Under the pieces are notes generated by a model. That model had not been told where the DNA came from. It was given only the letters and a program-made list of their open reading frames with translations, and did no database searches. Positions 37,001 to 50,509 of a DNA stretch of 64,000 nucleotides are shown here, one piece after another; position 1 is the stretch's first letter, and every line of letters starts with the position of its first letter. Location: NCBI GenBank assembly GCA_029706075.1, contig JAINUG010000305.1, positions 248,001-312,000 of the forward strand. Reading direction: 5' to 3'. The DNA is from Aldrovandia affinis (lineage: Eukaryota > Chordata > Actinopteri > Notacanthiformes > Halosauridae). A program made the translations under genes and the position numbers.

Positions 37001-39055
37001 ACTCAGTTTAATAGCTAAAAAGGTTAGTTTTTTCACTGCTTTGTGAAAGTCAGACATTCTTTATGCATTGTGGAAAATTACAGTTGTAGTATTGAAATAA
37101 TTGACTCCTCTTTAGTTGTTTTTTAGTAATGTTATGAAAGGAAATCTTAATATTATGTCATTTTATGTGGGATCTTAAGGTGAAAAGGGTTTCTCACCTG
37201 GAAAATGCATCCACAATTGCTTGGAAAGGAGGCATACACTTACTTGAATGAAGGTTTTTAAAAAGAATAATGTACATTTTTATGGTGAACTGTTCTGTGT
37301 TTTTACCTGGATATCAATAATAAATGGTGTTATTACTGATTTACCAATATTTATTTTCTTCTCCTCTCTCTCACTCTGCCAGACACAAATACAATAAGCA
37401 AGATAAAATTAAAAATAAATTAGGCATGATCCTAAGGAACTTCAGTGTTGGACTAAGTATGTTGCGAGTACTTTTGAAATGGCTTCTAAAGTGAAATATT
37501 ATCAAAATTACCAATAAGCTTGCATTTGGACCTTGTGTTGCTTTGCATTGATCCAAAAACAGGGTCCTAAATTTAAAAAAATAAAAATCACTAATCCTAC
37601 TTATTGCATACTAAACTTTTATTGTGACAATTGTGAACAATCTGAAAAATCATCTTTGTCTTGATTGCCGCAACCAAATTTTAGGATGTCATTGTTATTT
37701 AGGACTGTATATTGATCATTGTTTTCAACGTATTCATGCTGTCATAATTTGCAGACCAATTACATATTTGATAGAAAGACTACATAATTGACTACACTAC
37801 AGTTTTCTTCTTGATGCGATAATTGTATGATTTCTGATGCAACAACTCAATTGTGATGATTGACTACACCTGAGTGATGTCCTCAAATGGAATGCTCTGA
37901 AGACGGTCTGTCAACTGATACATTATCATTTTTGCAATGTGGTAATAAATGCGTGAATTCTTTCCAAATACAGCCGCATGAGTACAGTTCCCCAGGGTGG
38001 CTGGCACTTAATGTCATGTGGGATACCCCGGTGGTGGGGGGGGGGGGTTAGACAGGGGCAGGAGGGATGAATTTAAGGCGAGGAAGTGAGGTGGCAGCAT
38101 GGCATGTGTTAAGATTAGTACCAAGGTTGGCATCGTCAATCTCATTCCTTTAATCCCTCTCAGAAAACCCATCTATCGCTCCCACTGGCAGGTAACGGGT
38201 CCTGTTTCAGCAGCGGGCACCAGTGCTGTCTCACTCTGTCCCTCTATGCCAGTTAGTTCCCATGGCTACCCATCAAATGAAACTGGGCAGCTGTGAAAAT
38301 CACCCGCTGTACAAAATACTGTGTCCTCATAACATGAAAACTTTCTGTAAAATCCCAGTTCAGTGCTTGTGCATTGCAAGTCTATTCTCACAGCTTAATT
38401 GTGATGTGTTGCATATTGTCAGACCAGGATAGAAGGGGGGGTGTACACAGTAATAGATCTTCATGCACGCTTTCTGGGCCTGCATTTATCATGCATGTTT
38501 TCTGTAACTTGAGCAGAGCATTGTGAAAGTGTCTACATCTCATTTGATCATTAGCAGATGATTATTAGAAACAAAGATGTCAATATACAACTTGTGCTTT
38601 CCCGCTTAGTTCAGGGTCTGGCTGGTTTTCCATTGCACGTGACGAAGAAAGGACCGTGCCGTCTTTGCCAATCACAGAAAACAACCGGAAGAAGATATTA
38701 TAACGATAAATAAGATAAGATAAATAATGCAGCGACTGTTCCCCTCTGGAAGACATCAGCCTTGGATAGCAGACGATGTCCAGGCAGTCGCTGCGATCTG
38801 GGCAGATGCAAGCAGTCAGCATGATGTCAAGAGTTACAGCTGTAGTTTGTTTCCCACCGTGAAGAGTTCTGGCGGCTCTGGTGTGGAGTGGGGTGCATTT
38901 TCCTGGCATGGTGTAGGTGCCACTCAACCCCTTAGAGGGCAAGGTGAACGCCAACAAATACGAAGCCATTCTGATCAATCCTCTGGTGAAACATTTCTGT
39001 CATGATGGGAGTGGTCTCTTCCAGGGTGACAATGCCCGCATCTGCATACCATACA
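34096..39055. other. Intergenic, mostly unique sequence
   Basis: No supported exon. A GCTAGCT-rich patch at 34500-34625, a C-run near 35305 and the 35-bp repeat at 36164 are the only structures seen. The 136-codon frame at 35325-35735 has no family likeness. Confidence 0.45.
36164..36258. repeat. 35-bp tandem repeat, 2.7 units
   Basis: Units start at 36164, 36199 and 36234 with ACTTCCTGTTTGGTGAGG, then TTCAGCAGTATGGTCTT. Confidence 0.85.
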
Positions 39056-39239
39056 TTTTGCATGTATTTACCATATATTTTCCTAATCCCTTGTGTATCG
39101 TATTGTCTTTCTCCTAATACATTGCATTACGTATACATTTTTATACATTAAATATAAGGCTTATATACGTACTTTCTCATATATTGCTAATTTATATATT
39201 TTACTCAGAGTAATACATTTTAGAATATATTTTATGTAT
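39056..39239 (+). repeat. AT-rich dispersed repeat, copy 2 (unbroken)
   Basis: TTTTGCATGTATTTACCATA opens the copy. It continues with CTAATACATTGCATTACGTA, AAATATAAGGCTTATATACG, TACTTTCTCATATATTGCTA and GAGTAATACATTTTAGAATA. All these words recur in order in copies 1 or 3. No coding capacity or known family is recognised. Confidence 0.55.
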
Positions 39240-39362
39240 GTTTTGTTTTGGTATGGGAGGCCAATTGCTTCCCACCGCTGCTGACTCCTGGTCATAGTCT
39301 GCTACAGACACAGCCAAGGCTTGAACCTGCATCTCTACTGCCTGAGCCACTCAGGAGACCAA
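39240..39362 (-). mobile_element. SINE fragment, tRNA-like head (family 2)
   Basis: On the minus strand it reads GGTCTCCTGAGTGGCTCAGG with box A features, GCAGGTTCAAGCC (box B), GACCAGGAGTCAGCAGCGG and AAGCAATTGGCCTCCCATAC. Only the 5' part of the element is present. It abuts an AT-rich repeat copy at 39056-39239. Confidence 0.55.
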
Positions 39363-41653
39363 GATCCTACATGTTTACAGAATACAAACTGTAGCATGGT
39401 ATATTCCAGCAAGACACGTCTGCACACAATTACTCTGCATCTCAGCCACTAATCTGTCACAGATATGAGAAATTGCGAGGACACAGCAGCTATTGTTGTG
39501 TTTGTTTACCAACATTCTTAGCAATATACGCTCAGTTATGAACTTTCAATAAGCACGTTGTTCTCCAGATTTATCAAAGGCTTTGACTTGAAGAAGAAGA
39601 TGTTGCTCTGTATCGTGAACAAGATTAACATTGTTTTTAGTTCCAGTGTCACGCTTAATATGCAAAGTTATGATGAATTTGTCTGTGTTTGTTAAATACA
39701 CACATGGCCTATGTTTATGACGTTCAGTGCTGGCGTGCTCTTCTCTACGGCAGCCTCACACAGCTTTATTATCGCATGAGGTTCAAGAGGCGCGTAGCTA
39801 TTATTGTTTTGTACTGTTTTTAACTTACTGACGGTGCCAGCGAAGCACCTTGACATTTGGAGAGCAAAGGAGATACTCCCTCGACTGATCCCCTCACAGA
39901 CAGACTGAAGAACCGAGAGAAGTGAAGTGGTGTCGGGAGCCCTGGAGGGGACTGTCGGATTCCAGTCTACCAACGCAAAGTATTATTGATTAATACAACT
40001 CTGCATGCAATTGACTCTTCAAGGTTATAAGCCCTGGCACTGTGTGCTGAAATGTGATTCATGCCAGTAAAGCAATTTGGAGGGAAGTAAAGTGAACTGA
40101 AACGGGGGTCGGAGGGGCGGAGGGGCGGAGGGACAGTTGTAATGCAGCTCACAGCAGAATGCTTCGCTGGATGTGAAGTGGAATTGAGAGAACTGCTGTG
40201 TGTTGGAGCTGTCTTTGGTCCAGAACATGTCCTTATTGCGAAGGCTGAGCAGGGTTGGGGTTGGTGGGGGGTAGTGTGTGTGCGTGCGAGTGTGTGTGTG
40301 TGGGCGGGGGGTGGGGGTGGGATGATGAGGTCTATCTGCCTCCCATCTCCCAATTGGGTTTGTTCATCAGAGAGAGGATCAGCCCTGTGGCCCGACCAAA
40401 GAGGCCACAAAATCAGATTCAGATTTTTTAAAGATTCCATTTAAAAAAGAAAAAAGAAACATAAATAAATAACTTGACTTTATAAAGTTAGGCTGAGAGT
40501 TAGGGCTTATCTGACGCAGATCTGACAGAAAGACACTGAGCCAGTAAACTCTTCTCCGGGGCTCTTCCTTCCTCTTGTCCGGTATGACAGGACCCCCCAC
40601 GATGACGTCCCGCTCGGCACCTGTCAGCGCCTCCGCTCGGGACTCTGAGGAACAGGTGGCCAGAGCACGGTGGCGACCCGCTGCCCCCCCTCTCTCTCTC
40701 TACCCCCAGCGCTGCCCCCCCTCTCTCTCTCCCCCAGCGCCCCCCGTCTCCCCTTGGCATGCCGAATTCCCCCTGGCACAGCAAATAGCCCTGGCACCTC
40801 CCCGCAGAGGGACCCCGGCCTCGTCCGCAGACAGACTGGCATGGCCGTGCCCGCGGTGGCAGGTGGCGCTGAGTGCTGGGCAGCTGCTAACCTGTTTTTA
40901 AACGCGCGGGATTCTCGCTGCCCTTCTACCTCCTCCTCCTCCTCCACTGACTGCCAGCCTGCAGAACAACGCATGGCAACACGGCTAAAAAAAAATAAAC
41001 GCGATTAGCGTAGCCACCCCCTGTGCTCCTGCTCTGCCTTCATTAAATGTTGGTCTTGGAAATTGTACAGGGCACCTGGTTGTCTACTATAAGCAGCACA
41101 ATTTTATCGAGAAATGAACAGTAATTAAAATATCTGTAAATCACAGATGGATATTTATCGAGATACCCCATCTCCAGAGGCTTATATTGAATCATTACAG
41201 ACCCCATCTTCAAAGGTTTAGGTTTAGTAAGTAATGACACCGTCATTGGTACTTGAATTTCTTGCTATTGTATTGAGAAGGGTAATATGTATAGGTATTC
41301 CCTCATTTATCTTTTGAGAAAGAGAGGAGGGGGTTCAGCTGCATCCGTTAGGGTAAAGAGAGTGAGGGCGAGGAGATCTACTCAGCACAATGAGACACAG
41401 ACACATCCACTCAATCAAACAGGACTCAGAGCTCTGTCAGATCACAAGGCCTGTTCAATCTCACGGCTGCTTGGTCACGCTGAAAATATTACACCCGTAA
41501 AAATGGAAGAAGCACTCTCGGGTGAGACCGATGTCACCTTGTGTTTATATTTAGCCTTTTTTAAATGGTGCACAACAAATTATTTATTACCATTGCCATG
41601 CAACAGAAACTAGCCTGACTTCAAGGGGAAATACTGGCAAAAAATGTATAATA
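39363..41653. other. Intergenic, includes a GC-rich block
   Basis: About 40080-41000 is GC-richer than its surroundings and includes GT- and G-rich tracts near 40265-40320. CpGs are present, but no splice or promoter signal stands out clearly enough for a call. Confidence 0.4.
40679..40760. repeat. C/T-rich direct repeat in a GC-rich block
   Basis: GCTGCCCCCCCTCTCTCTCT occurs at about 40680 and again at about 40711, separated by ACCCCCAGC. It lies in a GC-rich stretch of about 40540-40960. Confidence 0.7.
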
Positions 41654-42005
41654 GGGCTGGCTGATAGTGTAGCGGTTTAATGGTATTTGGTTGGTCCTGT
41701 ACGAGTGTGAGTTGACTATCAGGGAGATAGACCGGCCCTGGCCATTAGCCCCTATCGGCATTTGGCTGTCCACTCCTGAGGGAGGGGGGAGGGTGGTCGG
41801 CAGGAACTTGCTGTGCAGCACGTAAGGGTGTCTCCAGGAAGGGGGTCGGTGAGTTCCGTCTCGAAGGAGGCGGATCATCGCTGGCCTCAGAAAGTAGCTT
41901 GCCCTGTAGAGAGTTCGTGGAGGAGTATAATTGGCTTCCAAACTGGGGAGAAAAACGGGGAAAAGTCTGAAACAAAAAGGTTGAAAAAGAAAAGAAAAAA
42001 AAAGT
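41654..42005 (+). mobile_element. tRNA-derived SINE (family 1, copy D, diverged)
   Basis: It aligns along its length with the copy at 22325: head GGCTGATAGTGTAGCGGTTT, CATTTGGCTGTCCACTCC, GAGTTCCGTCTCGAAGGAGG, and the end TATAATTGGCTTCCAAACTG with GGGGAGAAAAAC. An A-rich tail follows. Small deletions and many substitutions make this an older insertion than copy B. Confidence 0.65.
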
Positions 42006-43388
42006 ATAATATCATGGAATTCTATGATACTGTAAGTCTGATGCAATCAGGAATCCCAAATAGAGTGTGTTATACTGTATGTGGCCAGGGCCTGAACACA
42101 AATTCAAGTCTGTTTAAAGAAGGTTGTACTTTGTGGTTGGTGAAAAGGCCAACGATCCTATTTCTCATTGTGCCCCTGTGTCTCTGTGACCTCACTACTG
42201 GCTTGACTCACAGTAGATCAAGTCCTAAAAAAAACTAATTGGAGGGCGATCGTAAAAATAAAAAAGTGAACAAAAGTCCTCTCAGTTTCACCAGTGTTTT
42301 CATTCAGTTTCGCAACATTCGCAGAAGTCCCAAATGTAGACTGTGGTGTAAAGGCTATGGGTGAAATTACACTGTAATTCCTCCGTTTCTTTTTTAACTT
42401 TTTTAACTTTTTTTTAAGGAATTCCTATGACCGTGCACATGTGCTCCACTACTGGGACCGTGACTGTTTGCGCAGCTTGGCGGATTACGGCCTGCTCCTT
42501 CCTCTTCGTATTTGATGTGTGAAACATCGAGGAAAGCCCAAGTCGCTTCCTCAAAATGTTCTCGCATTGTGGTCTGGGGATGGCTGCGGCTTTGTGAGGG
42601 AAGAGAGGGGGAGAGGGAAATTGAATCACTGTGGGTTGGAGAGTTGGGGAGATACACCAGGCTGCCAATAACAACAGGAGCACTGCTGCACAACAGCAGG
42701 AAGCACAGGTAATTTGAATGCACCTCGACCTATTTTCAAATAAAACCATTTTTATTGTCGGCTGCATGTTTGTTATCATTTGACGCATGGGTTCATACAA
42801 TTTTATAAATGGGCAGCTATAGGGAACATATATATAGTCTAATATTGTTCTCTCAAAAGGGGGGTGCAAAGCATTTGCAACTAGCATGTTTCATTATATC
42901 ACATGTGTTTACAGTTACATTGTTTGTTTATTTGTTATGTTTTGTTTTTTCTTTTCTTCCTTTCTAATGTATGACATGTGTGCTGGATTACCACACCACT
43001 GGCCTGTGAGCATTCTTCGCTTTTTAGGGACAGTTGACAGTCGGAGGTTAAATATTTATGCTGCTGGGCCAGCGAGAGCGCATAAGCACTTGGCCTAACT
43101 GGGTTTCGGACAAAGTTGTGCCAAAAAGCCCACTGAATAAGTCAGACCCAATCCCCCAAAACCCCAGGAAACCCGTATTCCAAACATTTCCATCGCTGCG
43201 GATTTCTCCCTTCGTCTGCCTTTAAGACGAAAAGGAGCCAAACAGCACATTTTTGGGCTATTTAAAGTAATAGCTTTTGCACACCCCATTGTTCTTGTCT
43301 CAGTTCCATTTGGGGCGGGTGGGGGTGTGAGAAACACCGTTTAAATTAATAGTACAATATAATTCATAATTACAATATATAAATAGAT

Positions 43389-43550
43389 TTTGCATGTATT
43401 TACCATATATTTCCCAATCCTTTGTGTATCACTGTATAGTCTTTTTCCTAATGCATTGTATTATGTATACATGTTTCATATATAAGATTTTTGTACTTTC
43501 TCATGTATTCCTAAGTATATATGAGAAAGTACGTAAACCTTATACTTTAA
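43389..43550 (+). repeat. AT-rich dispersed repeat, copy 3, with a hairpin
   Basis: It opens with the same 20 bases as copy 2 (TTTTGCATGTATTTACCATA) and shares CTAATGCATTGTATTATGTA with small changes. It ends in an inverted repeat: arms at 43481-43507 and about 43516-43544 share GTACTTTCTCAT and its inverse exactly. The arms suggest that the family is MITE-like or ends in a foldback. Confidence 0.55.
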
Positions 43551-43847
43551 GTTGCATTCGCTCTAAGCCTCAGCCTCAGCCCGAAGCCATGTTATTTCAC
43601 AATAACATTTGCAATCTAAACTGCTTCAGCCGAAACTGCGGCATTGTCATTAGTTTCATAATCCTACATATCGTACTGCTTTATATAAGTTAGGAAGAAA
43701 AAGCAGTTTGTGTGGAAATACAGAATGGCAGGGTTAGTTCAGCCCTGACCTGGGAAGGTGCCTTCTTTTGGTCAGTGGTCAGGAAGGCAAGCGTAGGGGT
43801 TAGTGAAAGTTTACATTTGATTATTTCAGTAGCTGGTCCACACTCAC

Positions 43848-43999
43848 AAGCGCACGCACACACACACACTGCTCACACACACACACACTCACACGCACAC
43901 ACACACACATGCATGCTCACATACTGCTCTCACACACACACTCACACACACATGCTTGCTCACACACATACTCACATGCACACACATACACATGCATTC

Positions 44000-44069
<70 letters not shown>
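43848..44069. repeat. (CA)n microsatellite, compound
   Basis: A broken CA tract with CTCACA and GCATGCTCACA interruptions ends in a long pure run (about 44003-44069). Confidence 0.9.
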
Positions 44070-44071
<2 letters not shown>

Positions 44072-47000
44072 CAGTGTTTATAGCCGGGGCCGTTGTGGGT
44101 CAGCTGACTGTGCATCCCCCTAGTCTGGGACATTAACACCCTTGTGAAACATCACTCTCTCCACATGGGACTTTCTCTCCCCATCCAAATCTCTTCTTCC
44201 CTATATTTCTGCAGCCAGCCTCTCGCAGAACTCACTCCATTCACTGAATTCAGAGTCGTTGACTTAAAGTTCAGACAATCTGTAGAAATAATCTGTAGAA
44301 AAATGCTATCACAAATAAAGGGAAGCTATTCAGATAATGAAGTGCTTGATTGATAATCAAGGAATGCAAACGGAAACAGGCTGAGAGTAATCATCGGGTT
44401 AAAGGTATGGATTTCAGACTCCTTGACTTCAAGCTGACAAATTACTACTGATATATATACATATACATATATACATATTCATATACATTAAATATAACAG
44501 ATTATTGATACAGTGCAGTATCAGAGAAACAGTTAACGTTTAAGGTTATTGTGTTTCTCTTTGGCAAGCTGCTATGTACTAGTGGGGCTGTGTGTCCTTC
44601 ACCCAATAGCATTGCTCCTTTCACCGTGTTTGTGCTTGCGATAACATTTGGAACCTCTGTTTTATTTTTTTATCGAAGGTCTGGTGTATTTGTGTGTATT
44701 TGCACATGATCACATGAGCCCTCATCTTTCGGCACCAGGTTTTTTCCGTCACCCTGTTTCAATGGCCAGGCTGTCATCAATTCAAAATGTAATCCTGGGT
44801 GCCAAAATAGAATCAAATGGGGTTTTTTAAAGTCAATAAATTATACCAAAGATTTTACCTTTGTTTTTGTGGGTACCATGTTGATAAATATGATCAGTTG
44901 TGCAGTGGTTTGGGTGGAAGCCAATTTGTGCTCAATAAGGAAATTCTTGTATAAAGAATGCTATAAAATAACTTCCCCCGATTACTGCTTACACAGATAC
45001 ATTGGTCATTAGTGAAGTCCAGTTTATCTCCACTGTTATAAATGGGAGGCTATCTGTACTTAGTCCCAGGTGTCAAGGAAACAGCCAGTACGTAGTGACA
45101 GTATTGTTCTTGTGTTGAGCTGATCACAGTACTCCAATTGTAAATGTGGGTTTTGGGGCTGGTGATTTACATTTACATTTACATTTGGTGATGTTTTTGA
45201 TTCTACAGTTTTTTCCAAATGGAGCTACATTCATCATCAAATCATTCTTATTTCTATTTGCTGTTTGGATCACATTTTTTATTTAATTTCATGTTTAACA
45301 GTTTGGCTGCACTTTAAAATATGTATTGATTTTGTTGAACTGCCAGATCTTGTTACATTGGTACTGTGTGTTAAGAAATCTGTTAGTAATGTTAGTTTTT
45401 TCAGGTGAGTTAAGAGAATTCTTCTGTGCCGTTTGGAGCCCATCTGTTTGTGTGTTTTAGATCGTACAGCTAGCTGGGCTGTGCCTGTAAGCTACACGGG
45501 TCGTTTGTTTTATTCATATGTATACGTATATTCATACTGGTTGAGGTTTGCTGCCTGGCAGTGAATGCATTTTTGGAGGAGGGGTCCACATCAGTGATGG
45601 CATAATCTACAACACTATTGAGCTCTCTCCCTCTCTCTTCCTCCCCTCTAACATTGATTATTTCTCCCCTCAATTTCCATTTCCCTCCAAAATTAAAACA
45701 CTATTCCCAACCTACAACATGAGAATTACTGGATCCTCGATCACTTCATCAGTGATTTAAGGCTGAGCTGAGCAGAAGCAGTTGGCCATTATTGCAAGTG
45801 TCGAGAGTTCTGCTGTAAACCACTTTAAACTTTTAAAACCCACATCCAACTTTCCCTTTAAGATCTTCTTTTTTTAAATAAAAAGCTGAGAAGTACCTCT
45901 GTGTTCAAAGTATGATTCTGCCAACTACCGTGTTATCTTTCCCCATTTAAATGCTAATGAGTCTGTTGGCAGAGTAGTCAAAACCCAGCAGAGAAGTGAA
46001 TTTTTAATGTCTTATCACACCGTAAGGTAACAGCTTTCCCGTTGAGTTTGAGGGACGACTTCATGTTCTGCCATTAAATTCAATATGGCAATCCAACCCA
46101 AGGAGCAGTAGAGAAGCATTGTGTGCACCCAGGCGTCCGGACCTTATCAATAATGAACATTCCTAATTACGCCTCACGTGAGTCTCGATCACAGGCCAAT
46201 AGTCACCGGCTTTGGTCCAAAGGCACAAGGTCAGAAGAAAAGTAATTACATTTATGAATTGAATGTTAATAACGTCACATTTGAGGGAAAACTTTGAAGG
46301 TCTTTGCCTAATGTTCCCTTTATCTGAAATATTATTCACAAAAGGGTCTGTTTAAATATTAATGTAAAACAACAGAGTTGTACTTCTTATACAATACGTT
46401 AAGCTTGTTAGTTTTAATTCATATTACAGTTTTCAATATCTGATTTACTTACTTACTGAGACAAATGTAAAAAATCGTATTACTTGTTTAACACCTATTA
46501 TCTATGTGTTTGATTATAGTTTTTCACATACGTCACACTAGACATACTTAATAAGTAGTGATGCATTTATGAACTGTATCCTAAAAGCATAAAGAGCTTA
46601 TAAAAATAAATTGTTTATAAAATGACTTATTAAAAGTTAAAGCACCTCTAACACTGATCGTATTATGTTTTACATTCAATCCAAAAATGTTAGTTAAACA
46701 GCAGTATAAATATGAATGCATAACAACAAAGACAGTTTTGTGACTCTATTTCTCATCTTTACAATAAAGAACCAGGATCAATCCAAACTAAAGCTCATTG
46801 CTTTACATGCTACTGGGCGCTTCAGGTTATTAGTGTGTCTCGGCCTCTCCCTGCAAATGAAAAGCAGAGAGCTAAAGGCATCCGGCAGGGCTTCATTAAA
46901 CTTCCAGTACCGAGCTGAGTTTGTTATCACATAGTTAAACCCAGTGTGTGAACACACAGAGCCTGTTCATTAGCAGAGTGTGTATTTACCATCGGCATCT

Positions 47001-50000
47001 CCCAGGTAATGAGCTCTTCCAGCGGACCAAGATGTCTTCAGTATAGCAGCCGTCAGCAGGAATCTGATTAGACTGGCGTCGGGTCTGCTCGCAGGGAGTC
47101 TCCCTGTAAGCCACAAGTTAGGTTTCGTTTACAACAGAAGGAGCAGGTCTTCTTTATGACACACTGCATTCCAATCACGGGTGTTTTTTTCTGAACCGTG
47201 TAAGGGGGAGACCTGATATTTTGAGGAGACCGGCGTGGGTCGGCCCACAGTTGACAAGCACTCCCTCTGGTCAGGGCTGCTCATCGCTCTCCAGTGCTGA
47301 CCCAACCCAAGCTCGGCTCCAGGAGAACTTCAGTATGAATAATTGATCATAATAATGGATTGCATTTATATGCTGTCTTTTTTTTACAATCTTACCACCA
47401 AGTGATTCACCACCTCAGCGGCAGAAGGCAGCAATTTTGCACCAGAACACTCTGAATGGAACGGCAAGAAGGTTTTCGTCTGAAAGCAGTGGAGCTCATG
47501 GCCGTGTCCGCATGCACTGCACGCGTATCCCTTGGGAGACGGCAGACTTGCATTCATGGCCCACGGCTGTACCAATTCACAAGCTCGCTCTGCCTCACAC
47601 TCACTCAGAACCTCTATAATCTACTGCATTCGGAATGGAATGCATTTTCCATAATGTAAAAACCCCCCACTTCAGAACATGTTAACGACACCCTTATATG
47701 AAGCTCTTTTGATAATGCCTTTTCCCTAACAATTAATTGTTGCAATTACCCCAACAATCCCACTGTGACTGATGATCAAAATATCTACAAGAAAAAATAA
47801 TACGTCACTGTAAAAAAAAAATGTAGTTTAAAAGTACTGCTGGTTCTGCCATTCTACACATTTTATGCTGGACTGAACACAATGGCAGGAGTGGGCAATG
47901 CAGATAGCTTTGCAGAAGAGTTGAGCTCTGCTTCTATTCTGCGGTGAGCCATTTCATTCTGCCCACATTGAAAAGATAACTTTTCAGGCCCTGCCTGGGA
48001 AGGAAGCAGCCAGCTTACTTTCATTAAAAACATCTCTCACAACTTGACCTTTGCCAAGTTTCTCCGAGAAAGAAATTCTATAGACGGATGGAATCGATTG
48101 AGGCTGCAAGTGAATGCGTTCATAAGGGACACGAGAAAAGTGACTTTCTTCAGGTTTATTCTGTATGAGTCTATGTCAGTCACCAGCAGGGGACATTGTG
48201 AGTACCAACAGATTTAATCTCACAATTATAAGTTCAATAATGGACAGGCTAAATGTGCAGGGTGTGGTAATTATACATGTGAACATGGTCAGAGCCGTTT
48301 CTGACTTTCACACTGTATGGGGTGTACCGTTCTGGTTACAAATGTACCTGTGCATGAATATATCTTAACATCAACTGTTTACCATACCAAAGTTAAAAAG
48401 TCATTATCACAAAAATTGGTTTTCAATCTGGGTTATCCACAGAAGCCATTGCTGTTATATTCTCCATTTGCAGGATGTTATATTTATAAGAAGATCTTTC
48501 TTTGCTTTATAATTCTGGGGTAGAGTACCTAGAGGCCTGGGAGGAAACATCAGAAAGGTTTAAAGGCTTACCGGTTTTTAATGGTGTGTAAATTTCACAG
48601 CAAAACCTATTAGAACTGTAAAATTGATCATATTAGTCATGGCTGATTCACTCTTTTCTTCTGCTGTTATCTCACTGAATGCACTTTTTTGTTCATTGTG
48701 CAATTGCACATTTTCACATCATATAAAGCTGAAAACAAGTCACAGCAGAGAATGCATTTGATGACTGTTATACAGTATCACGCTTCTATTACAACTCAAA
48801 GGATGTGTTGGGGATGTGAAAAAGGCACTGTGCACAGAACTCCTTAGCTGAGACAGGAAGGGATGCAGTGTGTATACTGTACTCTCACAAGTGATAAACA
48901 ATCTCTGGTACCAACACGCCGACTTGCAAGGATAGGACTGGGCAGTGCTGAACAGAAAGTGAGGCCCCTGGATTTGGGGTTCAAAGACTGGTCATGTGCA
49001 CTGGAGAATAAGAGAAAAGCTTTCAATAAAACAGCTGAAATTGTAATCACCACAGGGACTGCCTCCAAGGTCCGGGGATTTAGTGGCGAACAAGGACCAA
49101 GGAATTCCGCTAAGCAGCATCGGCTGTCAGAAACTCAACACCCCATCCTCCGGCTCCATCCCACAATAGCTTCTGGTGCCTTGGTTACAGCCAGGCCCAA
49201 TCCCAGCCTCCCATGGGGCTGACTAAAGCCTGTCCCTTTGTGACCTCTGCCCTCGCAGCCCATTGGCTCAGCCCCTGTTGGTCTGTCTACAGATCCCTGA
49301 GGTTTGGGCAGTTCCAGTCCTTGGGGAGACACACAGAGACACTAAAGACACTAAAGGTAGTGCTTAGCAGCATAGCATGCACCAGCAGGAGATAGACATG
49401 CTCTGATGGTCAGTTTACCCTGGTGCTACGTCCTGCTGATTATTTCTCCTCCTTCATCTTGCACAAGGGGCAGATGGCTCTGTGGTGCAGGATGGACGCT
49501 GGAAATGATAAAGCCATTTGATTAAAAGCAAGCGAACAAAGAACAAGAGGCCGGTTAGGCAGCAAAGGAGGGGGGTAGGGTGGGGTGAGCTGGGGTGGGA
49601 TGCACCCCTAACCCCTTCTCCCCTGCAGCCGCCACAGCGCAAAGGAGAGGTGAGGGCCAACATCCAGGTAGTCACGGTTTCCAGGTCAGTCATCTGCAGC
49701 GGACCCTGCATAATGCAGAGGCCCAGATGTCTGGAACTCCTGGCTGCCTGGTCTGCAGTCCACAGGCAGCACACCCATTCCGTCTGTGTGAGCGATTTCA
49801 TAGTCTGCAGGAGACATTTCTAGAGTGAAAGCTGGTAATCATTTACGTGTGCTTGTGTGTTGCGCATGCTACTGTGCGTGCAAGAGTGTGCGTAAGTGTA
49901 TGTGTGCAGAGGTGAGCTCTAACCTGCAGTTCTTCATTGAAGGAATCAAGAATAAATGTGGATTGGGCTTGTCTCTCCCGCCCTCTGTCATGCGAAGGTT

Positions 50001-50164
50001 AACATGGAGGTCATTGCGCAAAAGCCCATTCTTCACAGAACAATGTCATAAGTGTTTTACTGGACAGTTTTAGGAGTCTCACAGATTGGAATTGGAACAC
50101 CTGGAGTCACGCCTATTCACTGCTTGCTTTTCCTCTGAATGATCTGATCAGAACTGCATGTGCA
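44070..50164. other. Intergenic, mostly unique sequence
   Basis: No supported exon. Besides the candidate element at 45930-46320 there is a short (ACATTT)n run at 45165-45186. A small candidate exon-like piece between CCCTGCAG (49627) and a GTGAGG (49649) is too short to judge. Confidence 0.45.
45930..46320. promoter_or_regulatory. Candidate conserved non-coding element
   Basis: Unique sequence with ATGCTAATGAG (near 45951), TCCTAATTACGCC (near 46161), a CACGTG E-box (46176-46181), TGGTCCAAAGGCACAAGGTCA (nuclear-receptor-like) and AAAGTAATTACATT. The clustering of such motifs in repeat-free DNA upstream of a guidance-factor gene suggests an enhancer. This is inference from motifs only. Confidence 0.25.
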
Positions 50165-50509
50165 GGGCTGCTGCGTGGCTTGTCCTGTTAAGGCACTGTT
50201 CTAGTGTGTGGATGAGCGTAGCGGTCTAATACACCATATTTTGGCTGGTCCGATATGGTGTGTGCGCTGCCTGTGAGGGACAAGGTTAGAAACCCATCTC
50301 TACTAGACCGGCCCTGGTCGTCAGCCCCGATTGGGGGCAGCATTTGGCTGTCCGCCCCAGGGGGAGGGGGAGGGTGAGCCGGCTCGGGGTGGGTGAATTC
50401 CGTCTCAAAGGAAGTGCAGTTCGCTGCCCTTGGACAACTAGCCTGCCTCGTAGAGAGGAGCGGCGGACCCGTGTGGGGAGGGTCAATTGAAATAGAGGGT
50501 GTAATTGGC
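50165..50509 (+). mobile_element. tRNA-derived SINE (family 1, copy C, 5' part, chimeric head)
   Basis: The body matches copy B (GCCCCGATTGGGGGCAGCAT, GGGTGAATTCCGTCTC, then GGGTGTAATTGGC). The first 50 bases (GGCTGCTGCGTGGCTTGTCC, then GTTAAGGCACTG) instead match the head of the minus-strand SINE at 13943-14326. The copy is therefore a mosaic of two head types or a SINE next to a fragment of another. It is cut at TGTAATTGGC (50500-50509) by the SINE at 50510-50881 and resumes at 50882. Confidence 0.65.
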
